Of a DNA stretch of 64,000 nucleotides, positions 1-9,712 are shown in pieces. The notes below the pieces were generated by a model. That model did no database searches and had not been told where the DNA came from. It was given only the letters and a program-made list of their open reading frames with translations. Source of the stretch: Shewanella hanedai (GTDB lineage: Bacteria > Pseudomonadota > Gammaproteobacteria > Enterobacterales > Shewanellaceae); NCBI RefSeq assembly GCF_007197645.1, contig NZ_VKGK01000018.1:1-64000 (forward strand), written 5' to 3'. Position numbers and translations under genes: made by a program. Positions within the stretch are counted from its first letter, which is position 1. Each line of letters opens with the position of its first letter.

Positions 1-18
1 TTGATCACCAAATGCCAT
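1..18 (-). CDS. start of a gene leaving the left edge (partial)
   Basis: On the minus strand an ATG at 18-16 opens a frame (MAFGDQ...) that runs off the window after six codons. A GAGGAA ribosome-binding motif lies about five bases upstream (roughly 23-29), which is the main support. Nothing can be said about function. It would be divergent from the cold-shock gene. Confidence 0.4.
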
Positions 19-102
19 GAATGTTCCTCACTATTTCACCTATCTCATTATTTATTCATCTCTTTTTGTGGGGATTCGTCAGACTCTGAGTAGATCAACT
101 TC

Positions 103-120
103 TTATACTGATTGGTATAA
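103..120. repeat. short palindrome TTATAC-N6-GTATAA
   Basis: TTATAC (103-108) and GTATAA (115-120) form a perfect 6-bp inverted repeat with a 6-base spacer containing TGATTGG. It lies between the leftmost partial gene and the cold-shock promoter. It could be an operator or one of the TATACCAAT-type intergenic repeats common in marine gammaproteobacteria; the sequence alone does not decide. Confidence 0.35.
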
Positions 121-193
121 AAGCAGGGGCGTATAATATTTAACCATGTAAGTCTTTAAATGATTAAATATCAATTAATCCGCTCTCTTGATG

Positions 194-409
194 TTTACAA
201 ATAAATAAACCGTGATACTATACTCCTCGCTCTGTTGTAAGAGTTATTAAAGATAAGAATTAAGTAAAAGTAGAACCCTCAGTCAGATCTTCGCAAGTTT
301 GTCTCGGTAGTGTGTTTCCCTTAGCTTCATCGTAATACTTAATAATTCAGCTTCTTAGCACATCGCATTTCAGCGATACTTTTTAATGAATTTATATAAG
401 GGACACAAA
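194..409 (+). promoter_or_regulatory. promoter and long 5' leader of the cold-shock gene
   Basis: A TTTACA -35-like box (194-199) and a TATACT -10-like box (219-224), 19 bases apart, precede about 180 bases of untranslated leader before the ATG at 410. Long leaders are typical of cspA-family genes, where the mRNA leader controls cold-dependent translation. No clear copy of the E. coli cold box was recognised, so thermosensing here is inferred. The rest of 19-193 shows only the short palindrome. Confidence 0.45.
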
Positions 410-622
410 ATGTCTAATTCAACTACTGGTACTGTAAAATGGTTTAACGAAGAGAAAGGTTTCGGATTTATTTCTCAAGAGAATGGCGGCGCTGACGTTT
501 TCGTTCATTTCCGTGCTATCAACTCAGATGGTTTCAAGACTCTTGCTGAAGGTCAGAAAGTTTCTTTTGAAGTTGAGCAAGGTCAAAAAGGCCTTCAAGC
601 TGCTAACGTAGTACCTATGTAA
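410..622 (+). CDS. CspA-family cold-shock protein
   Basis: This 70-residue single cold-shock domain protein binds single-stranded RNA and DNA and is expected to melt mRNA structure in the cytoplasm. Both nucleic-acid-binding motifs are visible: RNP1 (KGFGFI) and RNP2 (VFVHF). The ATG at 410 is chosen over an in-frame ATG at 386 because it gives the family's normal N-terminus ([12 protein letters not shown]) and has AAGGG a few bases upstream. It is a monocistronic gene with a long leader in front and a terminator just behind. Which csp paralogue it is cannot be told from the sequence. Confidence 0.93.
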   Translation: MSNSTTGTVKWFNEEKGFGFISQENGGADVFVHFRAINSDGFKTLAEGQKVSFEVEQGQKGLQAANVVPM

Positions 623-649
623 TCTAGATTTTTCTAGATTATAAAAATT

Positions 650-677
650 AAGACTGCCTAAGGGTGGTCTTTTTTTT
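650..677 (+). terminator. Rho-independent terminator of the csp gene
   Basis: AAGACTGCC pairs with GGTGGTCTT (two G-U pairs) and is followed by a run of eight T. It lies about 27 bases after the csp stop codon. Confidence 0.8.
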
Positions 678-727
678 GCCTAAAATTTATCAACTGTCGT
701 CGTACTATTTCGGTTGGTATTAAAGAT

Positions 728-766
728 AAAAAAGCCCAAGACTATTAACTAGTCTTGGGCTTTTTA
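728..766. terminator. strong bidirectional terminator
   Basis: A perfect stem of about 16 bp (AAAAAGCCCAAGACTA and its complement) with a 5-base loop, flanked by A-run and T-run, so it can work in both directions. It lies between the convergent csp and alcohol dehydrogenase genes. The remaining bases up to 969 show nothing else recognisable. Confidence 0.8.
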
Positions 767-969
767 GCTTGCTAATTCTTTGCAGGGAAAAAGCGAACTG
801 CGCCAGCTTACAACAGATGTATCAGAGTGTGCTAGTGATTTATCTGTTCTTTACCTCTTTTATAGTACGAATTCCTCAATCAAGTCACATATTAAGCTGA
901 AGTTACTGCTAAATTAGTGATTAGTCATTCAGCTTGATGTAAACCTGAGTTCATCATCGTGACCACAGT

Positions 970-2118
970 TTATAATGCGTTAGTAAATATCTGGCAGATC
1001 TCTTCATGAGTGGCTTGTTTAGGGTTGGTAAAACCACAAGCATCTTTAAGGGCATTCTCAGCTAGAGTGGGAATATCTTCAGCTTTCACACCTAACAAAG
1101 TTAGGTTCTCAGGGATTTTTACTGCTACAGATAGAGCTTTAATTGCTGTTATCGCAGCGGTTGCGCCTTGATCATCATTCATATCGGTGACATCAACGCC
1201 CATTGCGTTTGCCACATCTTTGAGTCGAGCCGCAGAGACTTGTGCATTATATTGCTGGACATGTGGCAGCAATAAGGCGTTACACACTCCGTGTGGCAAG
1301 TCATAGAAGCCACCAAGCTGATGGGCCATTGCATGAACATATCCAAGGCTTGCATTGTTAAATGCCATCCCAGCTAGAAATTGTGCGTAAGCCATCTGTT
1401 CACGGGCATCGATATTTTGACCATTATCGACAGCTTCAACCAAGTTACCTTTAATTAGTTCAATGGCTTTAATGGCGCAGGCATCAGTAATGGGATTGGC
1501 TGCAATTGACACATACGCTTCGATTGCGTGGGTAAGTGCATCCATACCGGTAGCTGCAGTCAGACCGGCTGGTTTTGCCAACATAAGTTCAGGATCATTG
1601 ACTGATAAAATCGGGGTGGTGTGCTTATCGACAATAGCCATTTTAATGTGACGAGTTTCATCTGTGATAATACAAAAACGGGTCATTTCACTTGCCGTGC
1701 CCGCGGTGGTGTTGATCGCTACGAGTGGTAGTTGAGGCTTAGTTGAGACATCAAGTCCTTCATAGTCTTTGATGCTACCGCCATTAGTGGCAACCAGAGC
1801 GATACCTTTCGCGCAGTCATGTGGAGAGCCGCCACCTAGGGAGACAACAAAGTCACAATCATTAGCATTAAGTAGTGCCAAGCCGGCTTCAACGTTACCC
1901 ATCGTTGGGTTAGGTTGAACGCCATCGAATACTGTTGAGATAATCCCAGCCGCACCGAGTTTTTCGGTGACTTGTCCAACGAGTCCAATCTCAACCAAAG
2001 GTTTGTCGGTTACGATCAATGCACGTTGAAAGCCCAACGTTTTAATATCTCCAATAGCTTCATCTACCGCATTTTGTCCTAAGACGTTCACTGATGGGAT
2101 AAAAAATTTAGCAGCCAT
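970..2118 (-). CDS. iron-containing alcohol dehydrogenase (AdhB/YiaY type)
   Basis: This 382-residue cytoplasmic enzyme belongs to the group III metal-dependent alcohol dehydrogenases, which interconvert alcohols and aldehydes with NAD(P). The NAD-binding [10 protein letters not shown] segment is present, as are the metal-binding region with HAIEAYVS and the HAMAHQLGG...PHGVCNA stretch that supplies histidine ligands. Length matches E. coli YiaY and Zymomonas AdhB (about 383). The ATG at 2118 is preferred over an in-frame TTG at 2139 because an AAAGGTGA ribosome-binding site precedes it. It stands alone. Ethanol is a likely but unproven substrate. Confidence 0.93.
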   Translation of the reverse strand: MAAKFFIPSVNVLGQNAVDEAIGDIKTLGFQRALIVTDKPLVEIGLVGQVTEKLGAAGIISTVFDGVQPNPTMGNVEAGLALLNANDCDFVVSLGGGSPHDCAKGIALVATNGGSIKDYEGLDVSTKPQLPLVAINTTAGTASEMTRFCIITDETRHIKMAIVDKHTTPILSVNDPELMLAKPAGLTAATGMDALTHAIEAYVSIAANPITDACAIKAIELIKGNLVEAVDNGQNIDAREQMAYAQFLAGMAFNNASLGYVHAMAHQLGGFYDLPHGVCNALLLPHVQQYNAQVSAARLKDVANAMGVDVTDMNDDQGATAAITAIKALSVAVKIPENLTLLGVKAEDIPTLAENALKDACGFTNPKQATHEEICQIFTNAL

Positions 2119-2176
2119 AAATTCACCTTTTATGCTCAAATGTTTAAAGTTGTTATGTTTTCTAGTAACTAAAGTA

Positions 2177-2190
2177 CCAATCCTGATTGG
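2177..2190. promoter_or_regulatory. operator-like palindrome upstream of the alcohol dehydrogenase
   Basis: CCAATC and GATTGG are perfect inverted arms around a 2-base spacer, about 60 bases upstream of the dehydrogenase start. The position suits a regulator site; no known regulator motif was recognised. Confidence 0.3.
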
Positions 2191-2361
2191 CTAAAGGTGT
2201 GATCTATCTCTGAAAAATCACGGTAAGAGGAGAGGGATTATCCTGAAGTTAGATCTGTGCTACTAAATGAGTCTTTTTATGACAATGAAACGAAATTTAA
2301 CCACTGTTTGGAGAATGCACTGATTTTCAGAAGGGGAGTGGTGTTTAGTGTCTGTGAAGGG

Positions 2362-2389
2362 CCTAGTCGTGAATCCGTTTTCGACTAGG
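2362..2389. repeat. hairpin downstream of the YbaK-like gene
   Basis: CCTAGTCG (2362-2369) and CGACTAGG (2382-2389) form an 8-bp perfect stem with a 12-base loop just past the stop codon of the minus-strand gene. There is no T-run on the minus strand, so it may protect the 3' end rather than terminate. Confidence 0.4.
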
Positions 2390-2405
2390 TAATTTACAAC
2401 GAGTG

Positions 2406-2885
2406 TTAATGCACGGTTTGATGACTGAATCTTAAGTGCTTTGAGTCCTTTATTAGTCGAATAAAGTCGTCTCTGGTGATGCGGATCAGACTGTGGTGAT
2501 CGCCAGCCTCCAAATAAAGCTCTTCAGATTGAATTAATAGATCATCATATACAGCTTCCATATTATAAGCGTTTCCTAAAGGCGGAATTGCTCCTTTATC
2601 GCAATCTTCGAATATCTGATAGACAGTCTGTTCATTCATCAGGTGAAGTTCTCGATTTAGTTTCTCGCCTAATGCTCCTAGGCTGATCTTATGATTTGCC
2701 AATAATACAGCCATCATCTTTCGTCCTTCATGATCTTCCAAAATCACAGCTTTGGCTATTTGTGCTGGAGAAATTTTTGCAGCAACTGCCGAGCTTATTG
2801 AGCTAGAGCTATGTGTGTGGGAGATAAGATCAAAGTTCACCTTATTTTGGTTTAGGTACTCATTTAAACGTACAGAAATGGTCAT
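2406..2885 (-). CDS. YbaK/ProX-type aminoacyl-tRNA deacylase
   Basis: This 159-residue protein has the fold of the YbaK/EbsC and ProRS-INS editing family, which hydrolyses mischarged aminoacyl-tRNA in trans. Family features are an early conserved lysine (IAKAVILEDHEGRKMMAVLLANHKI) and the GAIPPLG segment that replaces the usual G-x-(I/V)-P-P-(F/L)-G loop. A GAGG motif lies 11 bases before the ATG at 2885. The exact mischarged substrate cannot be read from the sequence. It is monocistronic and divergent from the collagenase. Confidence 0.85.
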   Translation of the reverse strand: MTISVRLNEYLNQNKVNFDLISHTHSSSSISSAVAAKISPAQIAKAVILEDHEGRKMMAVLLANHKISLGALGEKLNRELHLMNEQTVYQIFEDCDKGAIPPLGNAYNMEAVYDDLLIQSEELYLEAGDHHSLIRITRDDFIRLIKDSKHLRFSHQTVH

Positions 2886-3159
2886 GGGGTTAACCTCATA
2901 GAGACAGTATGACCTAACAATTATAGTCGCTTTGTTTAATTTTCACCTTGTTACGGCAATAGGCTTAAGTGAATATTGACTATTGTATCCAATATGCGGT
3001 ACAACTGTTGTTGCATAGTAACAAAACATTAACAAATTCAGTGGGAAATGTTTGACACTCTCAAGCTGCAATGGAATACAGCGAGTTATCGGGGGAAATA
3101 ATTAGGTGGTCGCAACCTAATTACTGGTGTCCTGAATTTGTAAAAAGGAAAATAAAAAT

Positions 3160-6100
3160 ATGATAAGAACAATTAAAAACATCTCTTTACCCCTTTTAAC
3201 TCGGAACAGAACTGCGTTTGCAAGTGCTATATTATTATCCATGCACGTCGGGGCTGTTCAAGCTGCTGAGATGTGCGGAGAGAAAACCCTACCCCGTCAA
3301 GGTTTAGTGCCGGCTAACCAAACCCATTGCATTACTGATTACGGTCACTATTTCTATATCAATATCCCTTATGAAAACAGTGATGTAACGATCACAACCT
3401 CAGGAGGAAGTTTCACTGGAACAGATGCTGACCTCATTTTATATGACGGTAGTGACTGGAGCGGTAACCAAGAGCTGGTGAGTACAACAGCTGGGACGAA
3501 TAATGAGAGCCTCTCTTTTGTGTCACGTGCAGGAGATCGTTACTTTAAAATCAACGGTAACATCGCGCAAACCAGTCTGCTAGTTACTGTATCGGGTGGT
3601 GATATTCCACCACCAATGGGTGATTACATTGTCTTTGATACTAATATTCTTGTTGATTTACCCACCTCGGCAATCTCATCTAAATCTCAATATGGCTCTG
3701 TTATCGCAACTATTTTAGCGGCGACTTACAGCGACTTTGAAGGGATAGCTAGTGCGGCCAATGATCCTATCTCTGATGTGGCTGATGCGGTTCACTATTT
3801 GGCGAGTGTTGACTCACTGACTGACCCTGATCTAAACCAGTTGCTGTATTTTCTTGGTTCTTACAAATACTATGCGCCAGCAATGACAGATGCTGAAGCG
3901 TTAAAGTTAAGTCATGCACTGCAAGCTGTCGCTAAGATGACTGATTTTATCAGCCCGACTGGTGGGGTTATTCAAGAAGGATTTGCTAGGGCACTAAATA
4001 ACTTTGAGCGCAACAGTGGTAGCGTTTACTACAAAGACCTATTACCGCACCTGCTGGCTATTATTCAATATCACTCGCTTGAGACTAATCCATTTTCAGC
4101 CAGCAATGCTGGTGACGCCATTATGGCGTTGATGGGTTCTATTGGTTCTGCTGCTTATTATGGTGACGCAACGACTAAATCAGCTTTTAACGATCGTATG
4201 TTAGATGTGCTCTCAGTGATGCGCTCATTTACCTTCTTAGGTGAAACTTCTCTGGACATGCGCTGGTCTAGTGAGGCAGATAGAAAGTGGATTTTACCCC
4301 ATAGTTTTATCGCGTTAGGAAAAATATCGAGTATCGCAACTGATGAAGCGAAAGCGCGATTTGATAGTACCGTCTTAGAGGTGCGCGGCAAGGTGATCGC
4401 TGATATTTCAGTTGAAACCACTGAAACTATCGTGACTAAGAACTACTTAGAATCGGCTGGTCGTCAGTGTGAAGCCAGTGACCCGTTATTTGGCTCTTGT
4501 GTGGTGCCGCCAAAAGAGGAAGATATTCTAACCGTCAATCATCAATGTACTGACAACATTATCATTCGAGCTCAAGCCAGTATCAGTCAGTCGACGTTAG
4601 CCCAGTCTTGTGCTGATATGGCATTGCAAGAGTCAGAGTTTCATGCCTTTTTTAACACTGGCGGTGTACCGGTTAGCGGCGATCAAAATGACACGATTGA
4701 AGTCGTGGCTTTTGCTTCACCGGAAGATTATGAAAAGTATGCGCCTGAGTTTTTTGGGATCAGCACTGATAACGGTGGGATGTATCTTGAAGGAACACCT
4801 GAAAATGTTGGCAATCAAGCGCGTTTTATTGCCATGCAGTGTCCAGACTCTTGGGTGGGAAGCTCGTGTCAGTATCAAGATCAGATCTATAACCTAAGAC
4901 ATGAGTTTGTTCATTACTTAGATGGCCGTTATATCAAGAAGGGCTCTTTCGGTTCATTTGATTACAACGTCTCTTGGGCTGAGGGCATGGCTGAGTATAT
5001 GGCCAATGGTGCAGATCATCCTCGTACGGTTAAATCAGTTAAAGGTAAAACAATCCCACCACTGTATAACTTGGTGTTTATGGCTTATGGCTATGATGAA
5101 CTGTATCCATGGAGTTATTACGCCATGAGATATCTGTCAGAAGAGCACCCTACAGAAGTCGCTAGCATTACAACGGCATTGCAATCTGGCGATAATGCAG
5201 CGTATATCGAGGTGCTTAAAGACGTTGTTTCTCGAACTGAAACGGGTTTTGAAGCATTTGTGTTAGCGCAATCAGAGGCGATTGCACCACCCTTCGCTGC
5301 TATCCCTGCTGCTAATACCATAGGTGCTTGTGCCTTGACTCAACAATATGCTCGTCATATTGATGCGGCTAAAACAGAATATACAGTGACGAATACAACG
5401 GACACTCCGGTGTCGCTATTTTGGATTGATAGTACTAAGGGCAAGACCAACTTTGCTAAGAATTATAAGACACTCAATTTAGGTGACAGTTATAACGCAA
5501 CGACATGGAGCGAAGGTGATCGCTTAATGCTAAGCGACAACAATATGAATTGTTTAGGTGTTGCTGTGATGCAGCCTGTAGCGAATGATTTCACTATTGA
5601 TGCTGATCTGGTTAAAGATGTTGTGCCGGAAGTGATCCCTGCACAAGATATGCTCGGCAGTTGTGAGCTAGCGAGGCCGCACCTGATTAAAGGTGAGTCT
5701 CATCAATTTACCATTACTAATACCACTGATTATCCAGTGCGTCTGTTCAGAGTCGATAATCTGACAGGAAAACCTAAGTATGCGAGTGCTGCAACAGGTT
5801 TTGATTTTGGTTATGGCACACTTAATCAAGGTGAGAGTTACACTGCTGATATTTGGTATGGCGATCGTCGCTTTATGCTAGCTGATGTGCGTCTTAACTG
5901 TTTAAGCGTTGGAGTACTTAATAATACGACAGCGAACTTCACCATTGATGCAAACGTCGTTGCGAATGCGGCAGAACCTGAACTGATTCCTGCAGCTAAT
6001 ACCATTGGCAGCTGCGATCTCATGCAGAAACATCTGACTGGACCTTTTGAGGCTGATTTCTCATTCACCAATAACAGCAGTACCCCTGTTCGTATTTATC

Positions 6101-7371
6101 GTGTCGATAATGAAACTGGCGGATTAAGTGAAAGCTTTGGATTTACCGCTTTAGCCAATGGTGAAACCTATGACAGTGCAACGACCTGGAAGTGGTTTGG
6201 TAACCGCCGTGCGGCTATCACCAATACCAGTGGTCAATGCTTAGGTGTGGCTGTAATGTCGCAAGAAGGAATTGTGAACGAGTATCAAATAACCAATGAA
6301 CTCGTTGACGGTGGAACAACGCCAGTTGTCGATACTGATGGAGATGGTGTCATTGATAGCGAGGATGCTTTCCCAAATGACCCAACAGAAACTGTCGATA
6401 CCGATGGAGATGGTGTAGGTGATAACGCTGATGCTTTCCCCAATGATGCAACAGAGACGCTAGATAGTGATGGTGATGGCGTAGGTAATAATGCTGATGC
6501 TTTCCCTAATGATGCAACAGAGACGCTAGATACTGATGGTGATGGCGTAGGTAATAATGCCGATGCTTTCCCTAATGATGCAACAGAGACGCTAGATACC
6601 GATGGTGACGGCATAGGTGATAACTCTGATGCTTACCCGACGGATCCTGATAATGGTGTGGTGCCACATTGTGGTGCTGCAACCATAAGCTCAGGTAAGT
6701 TAACGCTTGAGAAAGAGGAGTGTATTGCTGGCGGGAAAGGGAGCTACTATGTGTGGGTTGAAGCTGATAATACAGATCTCTATATCACCACTGCTGGCGG
6801 TGAAGGTGATGCTAATATCTACTTTAACGCTGATACGTGGGCATCTTCGACAAACGCTCAGGCTAAATCAGAGTTAAGTGGTAACAGCGAAAGTCTGCAT
6901 GTGGTCGCTAATCGTGGCTGGCGTTATATCAGTGCCGATACCTCTAGTGACTATAGCGGTGTGACGGTGAAGGTGAGTTTAATCGACCCTAGCACGACTC
7001 CTGTAGAGCCTCCAGTTGAACCTGAAGTCCCGAGTACGTTAGCGGATATGTGTGCGACTGAGTCACCACAAGATTACGGCAGCATAGGTAACGCTGCTCC
7101 CGTTTGTGTTAAAAACGGTCGTGCATCTTTCTATATTAATGTGCCTGTAGGAACCGTGAGTCTGACGGCTGAAACTGGCCACGGTATGGGGGAGTTAGAG
7201 TTGTATACTGGCGAAAGCTGGCCTGACGCCACCCAAAATACGGGGAAGTCGGCTAATCCCGGTACGATGGAGAAAGTGGTGGTTCAGCAGCCCACATCGG
7301 GCTGGTATTATATTTCAGTTCAAAGTACTCCAAGTAGTGAAGATGTGACGCTTAAGGTGACACTAAACTAG
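3160..7371 (+). CDS. secreted M9-family collagenase with PPC and TSP3-like domains
   Basis: A 1403-residue extracellular zinc protease predicted to degrade collagen. After a signal peptide (about 1-35) come a pre-peptidase-type beta domain (about 36-150), the M9 N-terminal activator region and the catalytic domain with HEFVHYLDGR: His581, Glu582 and His585, with Glu608 in EGMAEY as the expected third ligand. Three divergent repeats of about 110 residues, each opening with IPA(A/Q) and a GxC motif, follow (about 713-1050). Then come four or five calcium-binding DxDGDG thrombospondin-type-3 repeats (about 1058-1165) and two more PPC-like domains (about 1168-1283 and 1297-1403). Known Vibrio collagenases are usually shorter and lack this tail. 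AAAAAGGAAAAT precedes the ATG. Monocistronic, with its own terminator. Confidence 0.9.
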   Translation: MIRTIKNISLPLLTRNRTAFASAILLSMHVGAVQAAEMCGEKTLPRQGLVPANQTHCITDYGHYFYINIPYENSDVTITTSGGSFTGTDADLILYDGSDWSGNQELVSTTAGTNNESLSFVSRAGDRYFKINGNIAQTSLLVTVSGGDIPPPMGDYIVFDTNILVDLPTSAISSKSQYGSVIATILAATYSDFEGIASAANDPISDVADAVHYLASVDSLTDPDLNQLLYFLGSYKYYAPAMTDAEALKLSHALQAVAKMTDFISPTGGVIQEGFARALNNFERNSGSVYYKDLLPHLLAIIQYHSLETNPFSASNAGDAIMALMGSIGSAAYYGDATTKSAFNDRMLDVLSVMRSFTFLGETSLDMRWSSEADRKWILPHSFIALGKISSIATDEAKARFDSTVLEVRGKVIADISVETTETIVTKNYLESAGRQCEASDPLFGSCVVPPKEEDILTVNHQCTDNIIIRAQASISQSTLAQSCADMALQESEFHAFFNTGGVPVSGDQNDTIEVVAFASPEDYEKYAPEFFGISTDNGGMYLEGTPENVGNQARFIAMQCPDSWVGSSCQYQDQIYNLRHEFVHYLDGRYIKKGSFGSFDYNVSWAEGMAEYMANGADHPRTVKSVKGKTIPPLYNLVFMAYGYDELYPWSYYAMRYLSEEHPTEVASITTALQSGDNAAYIEVLKDVVSRTETGFEAFVLAQSEAIAPPFAAIPAANTIGACALTQQYARHIDAAKTEYTVTNTTDTPVSLFWIDSTKGKTNFAKNYKTLNLGDSYNATTWSEGDRLMLSDNNMNCLGVAVMQPVANDFTIDADLVKDVVPEVIPAQDMLGSCELARPHLIKGESHQFTITNTTDYPVRLFRVDNLTGKPKYASAATGFDFGYGTLNQGESYTADIWYGDRRFMLADVRLNCLSVGVLNNTTANFTIDANVVANAAEPELIPAANTIGSCDLMQKHLTGPFEADFSFTNNSSTPVRIYRVDNETGGLSESFGFTALANGETYDSATTWKWFGNRRAAITNTSGQCLGVAVMSQEGIVNEYQITNELVDGGTTPVVDTDGDGVIDSEDAFPNDPTETVDTDGDGVGDNADAFPNDATETLDSDGDGVGNNADAFPNDATETLDTDGDGVGNNADAFPNDATETLDTDGDGIGDNSDAYPTDPDNGVVPHCGAATISSGKLTLEKEECIAGGKGSYYVWVEADNTDLYITTAGGEGDANIYFNADTWASSTNAQAKSELSGNSESLHVVANRGWRYISADTSSDYSGVTVKVSLIDPSTTPVEPPVEPEVPSTLADMCATESPQDYGSIGNAAPVCVKNGRASFYINVPVGTVSLTAETGHGMGELELYTGESWPDATQNTGKSANPGTMEKVVVQQPTSGWYYISVQSTPSSEDVTLKVTLN

Positions 7372-7397
7372 GGTTTAGTCTGATTTACCTTGTCACT

Positions 7398-7427
7398 AAA
7401 AAGCGAACCTTAACGGTTCGCTTTTTT
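7398..7427 (+). terminator. terminator of the collagenase gene
   Basis: AAGCGAACC and GGTTCGCTT pair around a short TTAAC-type loop and are followed by a T-run, 27 bases after the stop codon. Confidence 0.85.
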
Positions 7428-7527
7428 GGTTATGTCGATGGCAAGCTTAATGAGCTAACTTGTTTGGTTTGAGAAATTAGCGTACTTTCTGATCTCTTTC
7501 ATTTTGTAAGTAAACAAGGAGAAAAGC

Positions 7528-7908
7528 ATGTTTAGTCACATAATGCTTGGTGCTAATGACGTTCAAGAATCGAAAGTTTTTTACGACGCAATTTTAGGTG
7601 CTTTAGGCTATGAACCTGGGGTTATAGATGAGAAAGGGCGTTGTTTCTATTTTACCAACACAGGTGTTTTTGCATTGAGTAAGCCCATTGATGGTGAGGC
7701 AGCCTGCCATGGAAATGGAAGTACTATTGGTTTTCAGGCCAAAAATGCTGAGTCTGCTGATACTTGGTATGCTGCCGGATTGGCTAACGGCGGAACTGCC
7801 TGTGAAGACGTCCCGGGTATTCGTAGTGGCGCGATAGGTGAGCTTTATCTGGCTTATTTACGAGACCCATCAGGAAATAAAATCTGCGCGCTTCATAAAG
7901 TGGGCTAA
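7528..7908 (+). CDS. VOC-family (glyoxalase/bleomycin-resistance fold) protein
   Basis: A 126-residue protein of the vicinal-oxygen-chelate superfamily. The N-terminal beta-alpha module (FSHIMLGANDVQESKVFYD...LGALGYEPG) and the C-terminal LRDPSGNKICALH strand are typical. A good AAGGAGAAAAGC ribosome-binding site precedes the ATG. Substrate is unknown: the superfamily ranges from glyoxalases to antibiotic-binding proteins. It converges on the NYN-domain gene with a 20-base gap. Confidence 0.85.
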   Translation: MFSHIMLGANDVQESKVFYDAILGALGYEPGVIDEKGRCFYFTNTGVFALSKPIDGEAACHGNGSTIGFQAKNAESADTWYAAGLANGGTACEDVPGIRSGAIGELYLAYLRDPSGNKICALHKVG

Positions 7909-7928
7909 CTTTGTATATTTAGCGAATG

Positions 7929-8402
7929 CTAGAGAAGCAGTGCTTCATCAATCTCATGATATTGTGCTGCTGAATCTATCAAGGATTTTGCCGTAAGACC
8001 GGGAACACCATAAACCTGACTTTCAACGCCGTGTTTTTGATAAATGTTTAGCATTAATAGATCGAAATCACCGTCGCCTGAAAGTAAAATAACTGTGTCA
8101 ACTTCACTCGCAGCTTCCATTACATCTATGGTTATTCCTACGTCCCAATCTCCTTTAGCACTGCCATCCGCACGTTGAATAAAGGGTTTGAGTTTAACGT
8201 CGAAACCTATGTGTTTGAGTGCATCCTGAAATTTTAATTGGCCGTCATCCCCTTTATGAATCGCATAAGCGGTTGCTGAGACAATGTCCCCTTCATGACT
8301 GATGTGTTGCCAGAGTTTGCGGTAATTAAACTGTCGTCCATAGGCCTGACGGCAAGTGTAATAGATGTTTTGAACATCAACAAAAATGGCGATTTTCTTC
8401 AC
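7929..8402 (-). CDS. NYN/LabA-like PIN-fold protein (DUF88)
   Basis: A 157-residue single-domain protein of the NYN family, a PIN-like nuclease fold. The acidic active-site pattern is visible: FVDVQN (Asp9 and Asn12), GDWDVGITIDVME in the middle and LLSGDGDFDLL near residue 95. Relatives are predicted RNases; LabA of cyanobacteria is linked to circadian output. The likely activity is RNA cleavage in the cytoplasm, not demonstrated. It is monocistronic. Confidence 0.85.
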   Translation of the reverse strand: MKKIAIFVDVQNIYYTCRQAYGRQFNYRKLWQHISHEGDIVSATAYAIHKGDDGQLKFQDALKHIGFDVKLKPFIQRADGSAKGDWDVGITIDVMEAASEVDTVILLSGDGDFDLLMLNIYQKHGVESQVYGVPGLTAKSLIDSAAQYHEIDEALLL

Positions 8403-8709
8403 ATTAAATCCTTGGTAAATATAATATTAACAGAACCATACATGAGACAGCTTTGGGAGTGAAGCTTTACTGCTTAACAACGAAGTAGGCTTACTGGCTT
8501 TCACTTGAATGAAATGTTGCAGTATATGATTTGAGTATATCTAACGTAGAAAAATTATTGGTCGATTCTTGTTCTGCTGTTATTATCTAGCCGCTGAAAT
8601 AAACTGTTTAATTTTAGTGCTGTACTGTTAATTAGCACGTTGAAAATGTTTCAATAACGATGCTATTCACAGTGAAGATGGATCAGAAATAGTTAGGAAG
8701 TAGAAGTAG
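8403..8709. other. non-coding stretch between the NYN gene and a candidate small gene
   Basis: About 300 bases, AT-rich. It should contain the minus-strand promoter of the NYN gene near its left end. No other structure was recognised. Confidence 0.5.
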
Positions 8710-8877
8710 ATGTTGTCAATGTCGTCATTATTAGCTGCAACGAATAAGACTGTTTCTTGTATAAAAACTGGCGTGATAGCTGGGGCCGTCAGTGTGTGTG
8801 GGTTACTGACCATGGTATTTGAGCCATTAGAGGCTTTTTTTGTTCGTGGGCTCAACATGATCTATTTTCTTTTTTAA
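8710..8877 (+). CDS. candidate small membrane protein (55 residues)
   Basis: An ATG-TAA frame of 55 codons in an otherwise empty interval. The product has one strongly hydrophobic stretch (about residues 18-38, with TGVIAGAVSVCGLLTMVF) followed by a second apolar end (LNMIYFLF). AGGAAG lies 9 bases before the ATG. Family unknown. It overlaps a less convincing minus-strand frame (8858-8667), so it is a weak call. Confidence 0.3.
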   Translation: MLSMSSLLAATNKTVSCIKTGVIAGAVSVCGLLTMVFEPLEAFFVRGLNMIYFLF

Positions 8878-8997
8878 TCAAGTCCAGCGAAGTTATCATA
8901 TACCTAATCTGTCAGCCAATTAGTCTTGATGGCTAAAGTGGCATGCTTGAGTGTCCTAACATTCCTGTTGTGGCATAAGCCTTAGAACAGCAATGAC

Positions 8998-9453
8998 TTA
9001 CCCTCTAAAGACCATCAAACATAAAGGTTTGTCCTCACGGTCGTACTTGTTAAATAACTGCCGAATATCATTGGGAACGTTTTGACACTGATGAAATCCA
9101 TGTTGCTGATAAAAATTGGCTAAATGGGGCAGTGCAAACAAAAAACTCCTCTCATCGATTAGCTCATGACTTACCATTTTCATCAATTGATGACCTAAAC
9201 CTTGGCCGCGATAATTCGGGTGGATCAACATACCTGTCACTAACGTGTAAACACCAATTGGGCGGAGTCGAATTGCAGCAATAACTTCAGTTTTATGACT
9301 CTCATCTGTCGATGTTATTTCTGGAAAAAAGACAGCCAGTTTCTCCTTTTTAGTGAGTTGAGCATAGGGCATATGTTGTTTGTAAAACGTGTATGCGTGG
9401 GCGCGATTATCGATGTTAAGCCAGTGAAGTTGCACAGTGGTTCTCATTGTCAT
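8998..9453 (-). CDS. GNAT-family N-acetyltransferase
   Basis: A 151-residue acetyltransferase that would move an acetyl group from acetyl-CoA to an amine. The acetyl-CoA loop is seen as NYRGQGLGHQLM, preceded by the beta strand VTGMLIHP. The substrate is unknown. The start is uncertain: neither ATG at 9453 nor ATG at 9447 has a clear ribosome-binding site. The region from 9454 to 9712 holds the promoters for this gene and the efflux operon and nothing else recognised. Confidence 0.85.
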   Translation of the reverse strand: MTMRTTVQLHWLNIDNRAHAYTFYKQHMPYAQLTKKEKLAVFFPEITSTDESHKTEVIAAIRLRPIGVYTLVTGMLIHPNYRGQGLGHQLMKMVSHELIDERSFLFALPHLANFYQQHGFHQCQNVPNDIRQLFNKYDREDKPLCLMVFRG

Positions 9454-9712
9454 GGGAATAGGAGGATTTTAGCAAAAATCACACTGTCTATCACCTGTAT
9501 CATGGCTGCATTTTATGTTGTCTTTTTGATACCTTGAAGCCAAGTTGTTGCGGTCGTGTTTTGGTTTGGTTTCACGCCATGATTTGTTACAAAATACCAA
9601 ATAAATATCTGATTTCTTTTGCTTAGCTTTACACTGGTTTACTCTACAACGGATGATTTTTCATTAAAATAGTGCCCACTTATAAAGTCTGAAAAGATAA
9701 AGAACTCCCTAC

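Noticed and set aside
6285..6614. minus-strand frame of 109 residues with Ser/Pro repeats
   Set aside because: It is the antisense image of the calcium-binding repeats of the collagenase; the repetition comes from the real gene.
8667..8858. minus-strand frame of 63 residues
   Set aside because: No ribosome-binding site; the opposite-strand small frame has better features.
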